Positions 27,556 to 35,859 are shown, counted from the first letter of the stretch. The stretch is 64,000 nt of DNA from Microbacterium sp. 1S1 (GCF_008271365.1 NZ_CP043430.1:806001-870000), one strand, 5' to 3'. The notes: a model not told the origin generated them from the sequence alone. Translations and numbers: made by a program.

Positions 27556-28310
27556 CCCGCCCGCTCATCGGCATCACCACTTGGCGCCGCTCCATCGACA
27601 CCGACCTCGGCACGGGCCGGCCCGCGCACAGTCTCGGCACCGAGTACGCCGCGCCGATCGAAGCCGCGGGCGGCGCCGTCGTCCTGCTGCCCCCGACTGG
27701 CGGCGTGGACGAGGTCCTCGACCGGCTCGACGGCCTGGTGCTCTCCGGCGGGGTGGACGTGCATCCGTCCCACTACGGCGCCGAACCGCAGGACGGGAAG
27801 TCCTACGACTCGGCCCGCGACGGTTACGAGATCGCACTGGCCATCGGGGCCCGCGAGCGCGGTCTCCCGGTGCTCGCGATCTGTCGCGGCCTCCAGGTCT
27901 GCACCGTCGCCTTCGGCGGTTCCCTGATCGTCGACGTCCCCGCCACCGAGCACCACCATCCGGTGCGCGGCGCCGACGAGCAGCTCTCCGCCCGACACCC
28001 CGTCACGTTCGCGGAGGGCAGTCGCCTCGCCGCGCTCTACGGGACGGGGTCCCGCGTCGTGAACACCATCCACCACCAGGCCGTCGATGCTCCCGCTCCC
28101 GGTCTGCGCCCCGTCGCCTGGGCGCCCGACGGCATCATCGAGGCCGTCGAAGCCGACGACGACTGGGCCTTCTGGGCGGTGCAGTGGCACCCCGAGAAGA
28201 TGATCGCCCCCGAAGAGGCCGCCGAGGAGCGCCCGCTGTTCGCGGCGTTCGTCGCGGCCGCCCGTGAACGCGCAGCGGAACCGTCCGCTGCCCAGAAAGG
28301 AACACGATGA
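27552..28310 (+). CDS. Gamma-glutamyl-gamma-aminobutyrate hydrolase-like (peptidase C26)
   Basis: A 252-residue class I glutamine-amidotransferase-like hydrolase. The nucleophile elbow AICRGLQVC carries the catalytic cysteine, and VQWHPEK gives the His and Glu of the triad. LVLSGGVDVHPSHYG and the N-terminal RPLIGITTW are typical of the PuuD/C26 group, which splits gamma-glutamyl-GABA into glutamate and GABA. GTG overlaps the stop of the aldehyde dehydrogenase (GTGA) and its own stop overlaps the DUF3830 start (ATGA), so the three are coupled. PuuA and PuuB partners are not in the window, so the natural substrate could differ. Confidence 0.85.
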   Translation: MTRPLIGITTWRRSIDTDLGTGRPAHSLGTEYAAPIEAAGGAVVLLPPTGGVDEVLDRLDGLVLSGGVDVHPSHYGAEPQDGKSYDSARDGYEIALAIGARERGLPVLAICRGLQVCTVAFGGSLIVDVPATEHHHPVRGADEQLSARHPVTFAEGSRLAALYGTGSRVVNTIHHQAVDAPAPGLRPVAWAPDGIIEAVEADDDWAFWAVQWHPEKMIAPEEAAEERPLFAAFVAAARERAAEPSAAQKGTR

Positions 28311-28777
28311 CCAAGCAGGTCTTCCTCGAGTACGACAATGGCGTCCGCGCCGTGGCCACCCTGTTCGAGGACCTCGCCCCTCGCACGTGCGAGGCGATGT
28401 GGGGTGCGCTGGAGAAGCCGGTCACCATGCAGGCCATGCACGCCATGTACGCCGGGCCCGAGGTCATGGTCGGCCTCCCCGAGGAGGCGCAGAACTTCGA
28501 CCCGGAGGCCGTGCCCGCGGAGAACCAGCAGGTCGTGCCCGCTCCGGGCGATCTTCAGTGGTACTGGCAGCGTCCCATGCAGATGGGCGGCCTGCCGTTC
28601 GAGTGGTACGAGATCGGGGTCTTCTACGATCGTGGTGCCCGTACTCTCGGCCCCCTCGGATGGACACCCGTCAACATCTGGGCCGGCATCACCGAAGGAC
28701 TCGCGGAATTCGCTCAGGAGAGCGCCGCGATCCGTATCGACGGAGCGAAGCAGCTCACCATCGGACGCCTGGTCTAG
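28307..28777 (+). CDS. DUF3830 (cyclophilin-like) family protein
   Basis: A 156-residue soluble protein with the DUF3830 look: an N-terminal strand pair with LAPRTCEAMWGALEKP, a central MQAMHAMYAGPEVMVGLP, and a late LGPLGWTPVNIWAGITEGL. The family has a cyclophilin-like fold and no established reaction; it recurs in operons for amide or amino-acid derivative catabolism. It is translationally coupled to the C26 hydrolase and followed after 44 bp by the ABC solute-binding protein, which places it firmly in the uptake and breakdown pathway. It could be a lyase, isomerase or binding partner. Confidence 0.75.
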   Translation: MTKQVFLEYDNGVRAVATLFEDLAPRTCEAMWGALEKPVTMQAMHAMYAGPEVMVGLPEEAQNFDPEAVPAENQQVVPAPGDLQWYWQRPMQMGGLPFEWYEIGVFYDRGARTLGPLGWTPVNIWAGITEGLAEFAQESAAIRIDGAKQLTIGRLV

Positions 28778-28821
28778 GCGTCCACCCCCCCCGTGCTGGA
28801 CCCATCCCGAAGGAGCAGTGC

Positions 28822-29904
28822 ATGAACACCCGTAGAATCCTCACCGCCGGAGCGCTCGTCGCCACCGGCGCCCTCGTCCTCGCCGGCTGCGCGTCCGGCG
28901 ACGGCGAGTCCTCGTCCGGTGGTGACAAGGAGTTCGCCGGCGAGACCCTGGTCGTCACGTCGTTCGGCGGCGACTGGGAGAAGGCCTTCATCGAGGCCGT
29001 CGTCGACCCGTTCGAGGAGGAGACCGGCGCGAAGGTCGAACTGATCACCCTGTACAGCGCCGACGCCCTCGCCCAGGTCACCGCCCAGAAGGCGAGCCCC
29101 CAGATCGACGTCGTGCACTTCTCCGGCGGGCAGGAGTTCACCGCCGCGGAGCAGGGCCTCATCGCCCCGATCGCCGCCGACGACCTGTCCGAGTCGGGTG
29201 ACCTCATCGACATCGCGACCGCCGGGCTCGAGCGTGGCGAGGGTCCGGTGATCCAGCTGGCCCCGATCGGTCTCGTCTACAACACCGACGCGGACGCCCC
29301 GGCGCCCACCTCGTGGGAGGACCTGTTCGACGACGCCTACGCCGGGCACATCGCCCTGACGGACTTCTCGAACACGTACGGCGTGCTGTCGATGCTCCGC
29401 GTGGCCGACACGCTCGGGGGTGGCATCGACGACCCGTCCGCGGCCATCGAAGACCTCGGCGCGCTGGCGTCGTCGGGTGACGCGATCGTCGTCCCGACGT
29501 CGCCCGACCTGCAGACCGCGTTCGCCCAGCGCGGCACCTGGCTCGCGCCGTACGCGATGGACTACGCGGGAACCCTGCAGGACGCCGGTCTGCCCGTCGA
29601 GTTCATCGTCCCGGAGGAGGGCGCCACCGCGTCGCTCATCACGGCGAACGTCGTCGAGGGCCGGGACAACCCCGAGCTGGCGACGCTCTTCATCGACTAC
29701 GAGCTGCGCCCCGAAGCGCAGGCCGTCTTCGCGGAGAACATGCGCTACTCCCCCGTCAACACGAAGGCCGAGCTGTCGGACGAGGCGGCCGAGTCCGTGC
29801 TCACCGGCGACGAGCTCGACGACGTCGTGGTCTACGCCCCGGGCGACATCGCCGCGTCGCGTCAGGCCTGGACCGATGAGTGGAATGCGCTGATCACCAA
29901 ATGA
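28822..29904 (+). CDS. Polyamine-type ABC transporter substrate-binding lipoprotein
   Basis: A 360-residue extracellular binding protein of the PotD/PotF fold. The signal peptide ends in the lipobox LAGC, with a Ser/Gly-rich linker after the lipidated Cys. The mature start ETLVVTSFGGDWEKAF and the core motifs APIGLVYNTD, TSWEDLFDDAYAGHIAL, YAMDYAG and DNPELATLFIDYEL fit spermidine/putrescine-family proteins. AAGGAG precedes the ATG. It is followed directly by two permeases and an ATPase. The ligand is probably an organic amine or amino-acid derivative, but the acidic pocket residues cannot be mapped with confidence here. Confidence 0.88.
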   Translation: MNTRRILTAGALVATGALVLAGCASGDGESSSGGDKEFAGETLVVTSFGGDWEKAFIEAVVDPFEEETGAKVELITLYSADALAQVTAQKASPQIDVVHFSGGQEFTAAEQGLIAPIAADDLSESGDLIDIATAGLERGEGPVIQLAPIGLVYNTDADAPAPTSWEDLFDDAYAGHIALTDFSNTYGVLSMLRVADTLGGGIDDPSAAIEDLGALASSGDAIVVPTSPDLQTAFAQRGTWLAPYAMDYAGTLQDAGLPVEFIVPEEGATASLITANVVEGRDNPELATLFIDYELRPEAQAVFAENMRYSPVNTKAELSDEAAESVLTGDELDDVVVYAPGDIAASRQAWTDEWNALITK

Positions 29905-30728
29905 GCGTCCGAACCCGTAAGGAGCCCTGGCTCCTGCTCCTGCCGGCGATCGTGCTGCTCGCGCTCGCCTTCCTCACCCCGGTGGCCGGCATGCTTCTCA
30001 TGAGCGTGCAATCGCCGGCAGGCGGGTTCACCCTCGACAACTTCACCCGCTTGTTCGCGAGTGAGTACCACCTCCAGGCGGCGCTGCGCTCGCTCCGCCT
30101 GGGGGTGATCCAGACGGTGATCACCCTGGTCATCGCCATCCCGCTGTCGTACATCATGGCGCGTGCCGGATCGAAGGTGCGCTCGTTCCTCCTCATTGTC
30201 GTCATCCTGCCGCTGATGACGAGCGTCGTCGTCCGCACGTTCGGATGGGTGGTGCTCATGGGACCGGCCGGTCTGATGATGCAGATCCCCGGCGCGGAGT
30301 TCCTCGTCGGCGGCACGCAGGGCTTCCTCGGCACCGAGACCGGTGTGGTGATCGCGATGGTGCAGGTCCTCCTGCCGTTCGCGGTGCTCAGCATCCTCGG
30401 TGTGATCTCCGGCATCAAGCCGCAGCTGGAGGAGGCCTCCCGGACGCTCGGCGCCGGGTTCTGGCGCACGCTGCGCCACGTCGTGCTGCCCCTGTCCGTG
30501 CCCGGCATCGTCGCGGGCGCCTCCCTGGTGTTCGTCCTCTCCGTGAGCTCGTTCATCACGCCGCGCTTCATCGGCGGCTCGCAGATCCCTGTGTTCGCGC
30601 AGACCATCTACGTCGACGCGACCACCAACCTCGACTGGGCGTTCGCGGCGGCACAGGCCGTGCTGCTGTTCGCGGGTGTCATGCTCGTGCTCGCCGGCAC
30701 GTCCCGTCTCGGGAAGCAGAAGGTGTGA
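29901..30728 (+). CDS. ABC transporter permease (PotB-like)
   Basis: A 275-residue inner-membrane permease with about six helices. The EAA-type cytoplasmic loop that meets the ATPase is EEASRTLGAGFWRTLRHVVLP near residues 180-205. ATG overlaps the binding-protein stop (ATGA). Together with the next gene it should form the heterodimeric channel for the amine-type substrate. Start preference is clear because upstream in-frame codons belong to the end of the previous gene. Confidence 0.9.
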   Translation: MSVRTRKEPWLLLLPAIVLLALAFLTPVAGMLLMSVQSPAGGFTLDNFTRLFASEYHLQAALRSLRLGVIQTVITLVIAIPLSYIMARAGSKVRSFLLIVVILPLMTSVVVRTFGWVVLMGPAGLMMQIPGAEFLVGGTQGFLGTETGVVIAMVQVLLPFAVLSILGVISGIKPQLEEASRTLGAGFWRTLRHVVLPLSVPGIVAGASLVFVLSVSSFITPRFIGGSQIPVFAQTIYVDATTNLDWAFAAAQAVLLFAGVMLVLAGTSRLGKQKV

Positions 30729-30730
30729 CC

Positions 30731-31531
30731 ATGGTCCGTTCCGTCCCGATCCTCGGCCGCATCCTGGCGATCCTCCTGGGCGTCGTCGTGACGCTGTACA
30801 TGCTCGTCCCGCTGCTGGTCGTCGCCGGCGCGTCCGTCAGCGAGAACCGGTTCCTCACCTTCCCCGGTCAGGGCTTCACGCTCGACTGGTACGTGGACGC
30901 CCTCACGTCCGACACCTATCTCGAGCCGTTCCGCCTGAGCCTGGTCGTGGGGGTGACGGTCGCGATCCTCGCGGCGGCCGTCGGCACCGCGGCCGCGCTC
31001 GCGCTCACCCGCTTCCGCATCCCGGGCGGCGCGGCGATCCAGGCGCTGCTGATGTCGCCGCTGACGATCCCGACGATCATCCTGGCGATCGGCGCGCTGT
31101 CGATCGCCTCGCTCACGATCGGCTCGCCGAACGTCGGTGTGCTCATCGCCATCCACGTCGTCATCGCGATCCCCTACGTCATGCGGACCGTGACCGGGGT
31201 GATGACGCGCGCCGACCACTTCACGGAGGAGGCCGCCCGCACCCTGGGCGCCAGCACGTGGAACCGCTACCGTCTCGTGGTGCTGCCCATCGCCCGTCCG
31301 GGCATCGCCGCCGGTGCCTTCTTCGCCTTCAACATCTCGTTCGACGATGCTGTCATCGCCCTCTTCCTGCGCACCCCGCAGCTGGAGACGCTGCCCATCG
31401 CCATCTACGGCCAGCTGGAGTTCAGCACGTCGCCCACCGTGGCGGCCGTCTCGACCCTCATGGTCCTGCTCACCGTCGTCCTCATGATCGTCCTCGAACG
31501 CATCATCGGCCTGGGAAGGTTGTTCGTCTGA
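30731..31531 (+). CDS. ABC transporter permease (PotC-like)
   Basis: A 266-residue second permease with six predicted helices; the coupling loop EEAARTLGASTWNRYRLVVLP is near residues 165-187. It starts 2 bp after the previous stop and its own TGA shares one base with the ATG of the ATPase gene (TGATG). Its N-terminal helix (ILAILLGVVVTLYMLVPLLVV) is followed by an extracellular loop ending in GFTLDWYVDAL, as in PotC relatives. Confidence 0.9.
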   Translation: MVRSVPILGRILAILLGVVVTLYMLVPLLVVAGASVSENRFLTFPGQGFTLDWYVDALTSDTYLEPFRLSLVVGVTVAILAAAVGTAAALALTRFRIPGGAAIQALLMSPLTIPTIILAIGALSIASLTIGSPNVGVLIAIHVVIAIPYVMRTVTGVMTRADHFTEEAARTLGASTWNRYRLVVLPIARPGIAAGAFFAFNISFDDAVIALFLRTPQLETLPIAIYGQLEFSTSPTVAAVSTLMVLLTVVLMIVLERIIGLGRLFV

Positions 31532-32574
31532 TGACAACGCTCACCATCACTGCTCTCACCAAGGACTTCAAGGGGACGAAGGTGCTCAAGGGCATCGACC
31601 TCTCTATGCGGTCCGGCGAGTTCGTCTCGCTCCTGGGCCCTTCGGGCTGCGGGAAAACGACGCTGCTGCGCTGCATCGCCGGTCTCGAGTCGCCCACGAG
31701 CGGCACGATCGAGATCGCGGGGCAGGATGTCACGAAGCTGCCGCCGGAGAAGCGTCATCTCGGCATGATGTTCCAGAGCTACGCCCTCTTCCCGCACATG
31801 AGCGTGGTCGAGAACGTGCGCTTCGGTCTGCGCATGTCCGGCGAGAAGCCGAAGGCGGAGCAGAAGGAGCTCGCCGTCCGGGCGCTGGAGCGCGTGCAGA
31901 TGGGCCATCTCGCCGACCGGATGCCGGCGCAGCTGTCGGGTGGCCAGCAGCAGCGTGTGGCCCTGGCGCGGGCGATCGCGTTCGAGCCGCGTGTGCTCCT
32001 CCTCGACGAGCCGCTGTCGAACCTCGATGCCCGCCTCCGCGAGGACATGCAGGTCGAGCTGAAGGAGCTGCACCGCACGCTCGGCCTCACCACCGTCTTC
32101 GTCACCCACGACCAGGAGGAGGCGATGAGCCTCTCCGACCGCATCGTGCTCATGAACGGCGGGGTGATCGAGCAGGAGGGCGCCCCGGCGGAGCTCTACA
32201 GTGCGCCGCGCACCCCGTTCGCCGCCGACTTCATCGGGGCAGCGAACCTCCTCCCCGCGACGCGGTCCGGTGCGGTCGCGACCATCGACGGCACGGGCGT
32301 GCAGGTGCCCCTGACGGGCGCCGGCCCGGACGGTTCGGGTGAGGTCGTGCTGCGGCAGGAGGATCTGCACCTGTCGGCCGTCGCCGGCCCGGATGCGCCG
32401 GTTCCGGTCGAGGTCATCGCGCACGTGTACCGGGGCGCGGACGTGGTCTACATCGTCGAACTCGCCGGGCGCCGGCTCCGGGTGGTGCGCCCTCGGCACG
32501 AGGATGCCCTGCCGGAAGGGACCGCCGGGCTCGGCTGGCGCGACGGCGCCGTCCTCTGGATCTCGGCCGCGTGA
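31531..32574 (+). CDS. Polyamine-type ABC transporter ATP-binding protein
   Basis: A 347-residue ATPase. Walker A is GPSGCGKTT (about residues 37-45), the Q-loop lies in MMFQSYALFPHM, the signature is LSGGQQQR, Walker B is VLLLDEP and the H-loop is VTHDQEEA. The C-terminal 100 residues form the TOBE/regulatory domain seen in PotA and related importers (EVVLRQEDLHL near 272). It is the last gene of the operon and is followed within 6 bp by a strong hairpin terminator. Confidence 0.93.
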   Translation: MTTLTITALTKDFKGTKVLKGIDLSMRSGEFVSLLGPSGCGKTTLLRCIAGLESPTSGTIEIAGQDVTKLPPEKRHLGMMFQSYALFPHMSVVENVRFGLRMSGEKPKAEQKELAVRALERVQMGHLADRMPAQLSGGQQQRVALARAIAFEPRVLLLDEPLSNLDARLREDMQVELKELHRTLGLTTVFVTHDQEEAMSLSDRIVLMNGGVIEQEGAPAELYSAPRTPFAADFIGAANLLPATRSGAVATIDGTGVQVPLTGAGPDGSGEVVLRQEDLHLSAVAGPDAPVPVEVIAHVYRGADVVYIVELAGRRLRVVRPRHEDALPEGTAGLGWRDGAVLWISAA

Positions 32575-32579
32575 ACACC

Positions 32580-32614
32580 GGAGGGCCCGGTCGGCAGTGC
32601 CGGCCGGGCCCTCC
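32580..32614 (+). terminator. Terminator of the amine-uptake operon
   Basis: GGAGGGCCCGG (32580-32590) pairs perfectly with CCGGGCCCTCC (32604-32614); the inner bases can extend the stem. It lies between the ATPase gene and the convergent secreted-protein gene. Confidence 0.75.
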
Positions 32615-32624
32615 CCTGTCGGGA

Positions 32625-33083
32625 TCAGCCCGCGGTGATGACGTTCGCGTCCCACGCGAGCCAGCTGCGGCCGCCCTCGGTCGGCTGCACGGTCACCGAG
32701 TTGTTGAGGTTGCCGAGGGTCGACCTGATCTTCGCCTCCACGGGGATCGTGACCGTCTCCCCGGCGGGCACGACGACCGTTCCCGTCGCGCCCGTGGCGG
32801 TGGCGGTGAGGCCACCCGCGTCGACGACCGTGGCACGGTCGGACTGCAGGAAGGCCTGCTTCACCGCGACCGTCTCGGCCTGCGCGCCGTCGTTGCGGAC
32901 CACGATCGAGAACTCGTACGAGGAGCCGGATGGCACCGTGACGGTGCCGTCGACGATGCGCGCCGACACCTGGTGCGCGACGGTGGTGGAGGCCGTCTCG
33001 GCGGCCTGGGCAGCCGGCGCGAGGGCGACGACAGCGGTGGCGGCGAGGCCGGCGGCAGCAATGGACAGGAACTTCTTCTTCAT
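32625..33083 (-). CDS. Secreted beta-rich protein of unknown function
   Basis: A 152-residue exported protein: a signal peptide (MKKKFLSIAAAGLAATAVVAL, cleaved near AQAAE) followed by a single Ig/CARDB-like beta domain with alternating Val/Thr strands (GSSYEFSIVVRNDG, ATGTVVVPAGETVTIPVEAKI). It has no anchor, so release to the outside or the wall is expected. Two ATG codons are adjacent; I use the second at 33083, five bases after GTGGGA. A CRP-like site lies 63-78 bp upstream and the Crp/Fnr gene follows divergence-free on the same strand upstream, so catabolite- or stress-type control is likely. Confidence 0.75.
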   Translation of the reverse strand: MKKKFLSIAAAGLAATAVVALAPAAQAAETASTTVAHQVSARIVDGTVTVPSGSSYEFSIVVRNDGAQAETVAVKQAFLQSDRATVVDAGGLTATATGATGTVVVPAGETVTIPVEAKIRSTLGNLNNSVTVQPTEGGRSWLAWDANVITAG

Positions 33084-33145
33084 CATTTCCCACTTTCTTT
33101 GGATGGTGCGGACGGCCACGGTACGTCCGGCGTGCGGCGTCCGTC

Positions 33146-33161
33146 CGTGATCTGGCTCACA
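33146..33161. promoter_or_regulatory. CRP-like box
   Basis: CGTGATCTGGCTCACA matches the classic CRP site (TGTGA-N6-TCACA) at 9 of 10 informative positions. It lies between the Crp/Fnr gene and the secreted-protein gene, in the promoter position of the latter, and the adjacent regulator carries the matching R-E-x-x-x-R recognition residues. Confidence 0.65.
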
Positions 33162-33182
33162 CGGGACGAGATCGTCCGGCCG

Positions 33183-33896
33183 TCAGGCGACGAGGCCGGT
33201 GCTGCGGTGGTCGGCCGCCCGCTCGAGCTCGCGGGCGTGGGCGGCCAGCAGACGCCGGTCGAGCACGATGACGCTTCCCCGCCGGATGAGGAGCCCGGAT
33301 GAGGCGAACTGAGCCAGGATCCGGCTCACGCTCTCCCTCGTCGCCCCGAGCAGATCGGCGAGCTGCGACTGGGTGAGGCGGACCAACGTCCTGTCGCCGC
33401 GCCGGTGATCGCCCGCCTCGATGAGCGCGTCCGCGATCCGCGCGGCGAGGGGTCGGAAGGAGACGTCGGCTAACCGGGTCTCGAGTCCCTCGATCCGCTG
33501 GCTCAGGAGCGTGACGATCCGGAGGGCGATCCGTCCGTCCGACAGCAGGAGTCTGCGCACATGGGCGGTGTCGAGCACGCAGACTTCCGCCGCCTCCAGG
33601 GTCTCGGCCCCACTTCCGCCCATGTGCTGCCCGAGCAGCGACATGTCGCCGAAGATCGCCCCCGCCCCGAGAATCGCGATGGTGAGTTCTCGTCCGTGCT
33701 CCGACCGTCGGAAGATGCGTACGCGCCCGCTCCGGACGATGAAGAGGGCCTGCATCACCTGCCCTTGACCGGTCACCGTCTCCTGGGGCAGGTACTTCCG
33801 CGCGTGGAGTCGCCGGTGGAGGTCGGCGAGTTCCGTTCCGGACAGCTCCGCAAAGAGGTCCACATCCTGGAGACAGTCGAATCCACAATCGCTCAT
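33183..33896 (-). CDS. Crp/Fnr-family transcriptional regulator
   Basis: A 237-residue regulator with a cyclic-nucleotide-binding-like beta barrel (about 15-130; GRVRIFRRSEHGRELTIAIL and GAIFGDMSLLG) and a C-terminal winged helix (LTQSQLADLLGATRESVSRIL). The recognition helix has R-E-S-V-S-R, the same Arg/Glu/Arg spacing that reads GTGA in E. coli CRP. Two N-terminal cysteines (Cys4, Cys8) recall FNR but four are not present, so an iron-sulfur cluster is doubtful. The FGDMSLLG segment lacks the full cAMP-phosphate signature, so the effector is uncertain. It has a GGAGAGATC ribosome site. Confidence 0.87.
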   Translation of the reverse strand: MSDCGFDCLQDVDLFAELSGTELADLHRRLHARKYLPQETVTGQGQVMQALFIVRSGRVRIFRRSEHGRELTIAILGAGAIFGDMSLLGQHMGGSGAETLEAAEVCVLDTAHVRRLLLSDGRIALRIVTLLSQRIEGLETRLADVSFRPLAARIADALIEAGDHRRGDRTLVRLTQSQLADLLGATRESVSRILAQFASSGLLIRRGSVIVLDRRLLAAHARELERAADHRSTGLVA

Positions 33897-33957
33897 GATC
33901 TCTCCCTCTGGGCGCCGCGGAAGATGCGGTCACCACCGTGAGAGACGCGGAGATTGT

Positions 33958-34095
33958 GGCATCTCTGACTGGGACCTCTTCACTCACAACACTGCGTACG
34001 CGATGGCCTACGCATCCGAAGAGCTGATCGAGCACTGGGCGCGCCACCCGCGGCCGACGTTCGCCGCGTACGAGAGGCAGATGCTCGACTGCTAG
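33958..34095 (+). pseudogene. Short coding remnant at the edge of an accessory island
   Basis: About 45 codons read SDWDLFTHNTAYAMAY followed by ASEELIEHWARHPRPTFAAY and stop at 34095. The composition is protein-like but no start codon or ribosome site is in a sensible place, and the preceding in-frame codons look random. It is probably the 3' end of a gene lost by insertion or deletion next to the Crp gene. Family not recognised. Its stop shares bases with the stop of the convergent gene. Confidence 0.35.
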
Positions 34096-34715
34096 CCCTT
34101 GCCCCGGTTGCTCTGTCGTCTGATCTCTCGGCGGCGCTTGAGCTTCCGATACTTCCAACGCACGAAGTCCCACGGCGGGATATGTCGTCGCAAGTAGTGC
34201 GCTCCAAGGAAGTACCCCGCGCGTTCGTCGCGGTCCACCCGTAGATACTTTCGTTGGTTCGACGGATCGTCGAACTGCCCCTCGACGCGATACCAGAACT
34301 TAATGCGCCGTTTGCGTCCGTCTGGCTCCATCCAGGAGATCCGAATGAAGCGCCACTCGCGGCAATCGCTGACGAGCTGCTGGGTCAGTTCTACCGTGGC
34401 CCCGGGCGCAAGCGGCATAGGGATACTGTCCCCGAGGTGATGGTCGAAGTCGTAGGTTGCCACCAGCGGCGAGGCTGGGCCGCGATTGTATGCGTAGAGA
34501 TGGATCATCGGCCGGTAGTCATCATCGCCACCAAACGCCGACACTGACGTGTTCACGATCGCATCCATGTTGCAGCGCTCTCGGCGTCGGGAGTGCCTGA
34601 TGCTGACGAATGCTGCAAGAGCGGCAGCCGCGGTGAAGACCGCGCTGAGGATGGCAGCCAACGCACCTATCGCCCCACTGTTGGCGTTGAGCCACGCGAT
34701 CACTTCCGAGAGCAT
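34092..34715 (-). CDS. Membrane-anchored protein of unknown function
   Basis: A 207-residue protein with one N-terminal helix (about 14-38: SGAIGALAAILSAVFTAAA) and a basic RHSRRRER stop-transfer, so the bulk probably faces the cytoplasm. The soluble part has aromatic/charged strands (IHLYAYNRGPASPLVATYDF, REWRFIRISWMEPDGRKRRI) and ends in a very basic tail with two R/K clusters. No family is recognised; similar single-helix proteins occur as cargo in phage and integrative-element accessory regions. Base composition is clearly lower in GC than the flanking genes. Confidence 0.65.
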   Translation of the reverse strand: MLSEVIAWLNANSGAIGALAAILSAVFTAAAALAAFVSIRHSRRRERCNMDAIVNTSVSAFGGDDDYRPMIHLYAYNRGPASPLVATYDFDHHLGDSIPMPLAPGATVELTQQLVSDCREWRFIRISWMEPDGRKRRIKFWYRVEGQFDDPSNQRKYLRVDRDERAGYFLGAHYLRRHIPPWDFVRWKYRKLKRRREIRRQSNRGKG

Positions 34716-34896
34716 GCTGTCACTGTAGCGAGGGCGATCGATGAAAGCTGTCGCCCGTCAGTCGCGCGTAATGGCGATCCGGCCGGATTCGATTCCGAGG
34801 GCGAGGCTGCGGTGGTGGACGCTCATGCGGTTCTCGCGGAAGGCTCGCTGATTGGCAATCTTCGACCGGGCGGGGGCGGCGCGGCGCATCGGCTAA

Positions 34897-35034
34897 GACC
34901 TACGAACGATCTATCAATGGGAGCAGCGCGGCGAGTTGCGGTTCGTGCTCGATCGGATCCGCGAGGCCGATCTGCTCGAAGCCGATAAGCGCATGCGCTC
35001 GCGTCGCGGGCGTCCGCGGAAAGTCATCGAGTGA
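34897..35034 (+). pseudogene. Decayed DNA-binding gene remnant
   Basis: The frame ending at 35034 encodes TIYQWEQRGELRFVLDRIRE and then a basic tail RMRSRRGRPRKVIE, which looks like the wing and C-terminus of a small helix-turn-helix (XRE- or MerR-like) protein. It is cut off upstream by an in-frame TAA at 34894 and no start is available. The rest of the 350-bp gap (34716-35065) shows only scattered protein-like fragments in other frames, so I read it as a decayed gene rather than functional intergenic DNA. Confidence 0.4.
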
Positions 35035-35065
35035 TGTCAGCCGGGGTGGCCGATATGGTTACCTC

Positions 35066-35809
35066 GTGCTGCATCGTCGCGTAGAGAGAATCCGCCTTCG
35101 TCGAACATCGACGCCTGACATGGTGCTGCTGCCGTCGCTGGTCACTGATCTTGAAACGCTCTTGGACGTGTTGGATGTCACCGGCAAGCGGTGGCAGGGG
35201 TCGCAGCCGTTCGGCGGCACCAACCTGTTGCCGATCGACTACTCCTTCCAGGTAACAAGCGGGGAGGTGACGCGGGAAGAGCTCTCCGCGTTGAGCGTGC
35301 ACGAGCGCAACTCGCTGAGCGCGTCCGTTCGGGTAGCCGACAGAAGCCTCAACTTGTACTGCCCCGCAGGACACCTGAGCGTCTCACCGGAGAACACGCC
35401 CGACGTTGCGGTAACTGAATCCGAGGCGATTCGCATTCTGTTGCAGGGCAGTGCGTGGCGGCCAACGTGGCATCGGTGGCGTGCCAAGCTCCCGCTGGCA
35501 CCCGCGCTGCTCGTCCTCATCGGTAGTGTCTGGCTGATCGCGAGTTCGTACCTGCCGGCGGCGGCGGTTGTCGCGTTGGTCGGAGGCTGCGCCCTGCTGG
35601 TGGCCTTTGCTGTCCAATGGAGCCGAGAGCTGAGCCGAGCCAGCCGATTCCGCGGAGGTGCAGTCAAATTCCGTGCGCAGTCCCGGCAAGAGTTGTACGC
35701 CTCGAGGGCGGATCGGTGGGCGAACCTCAAAGTTGCCTTGATCACCGCTCCGGTGTCGATCTTGGCGGCTCTCTTCATTGCCTGGGCGACGGGGTTCATC
35801 TCGCCTTGA
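35066..35809 (+). CDS. Three-helix membrane protein of unknown function
   Basis: A 247-residue protein with a 140-residue N-terminal soluble domain and three predicted helices (about 144-160, 163-184 and 223-243). The soluble part has a conserved-looking SLVTDLETLLDVLDVTGKRW and a small STSTP-like basic start. No family is recognised. The GTG start is supported by a -10-like TATGGT ending 6 bp upstream, so the mRNA is probably leaderless. It stands alone inside the accessory island, and its lower GC content and unusual codons set it apart from the flanking core genes. Confidence 0.65.
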   Translation: MLHRRVERIRLRRTSTPDMVLLPSLVTDLETLLDVLDVTGKRWQGSQPFGGTNLLPIDYSFQVTSGEVTREELSALSVHERNSLSASVRVADRSLNLYCPAGHLSVSPENTPDVAVTESEAIRILLQGSAWRPTWHRWRAKLPLAPALLVLIGSVWLIASSYLPAAAVVALVGGCALLVAFAVQWSRELSRASRFRGGAVKFRAQSRQELYASRADRWANLKVALITAPVSILAALFIAWATGFISP

Positions 35810-35853
35810 TGGCTCGACGCTCAAAATGTGTCAAATGTGTCATGGGAATGTGT

Positions 35854-35859
35854 TAGGCT
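35854..35859 (+). promoter_or_regulatory. Candidate -10 element of a short transcript
   Basis: TAGGCT at 35854-35859 with TGTCAA 19 bp upstream makes a plausible promoter about 7 bp before a short region that ends in a clear intrinsic terminator. The rest of the 329-bp gap (35810-36138) holds no convincing gene. Confidence 0.4.

Noticed and set aside
34092..35809. An anti-phage defence system in the accessory island
   Set aside because: No nuclease, ATPase, TIR, toxin or methylase motif is visible in either unknown membrane protein, so the idea has no positive support beyond location.
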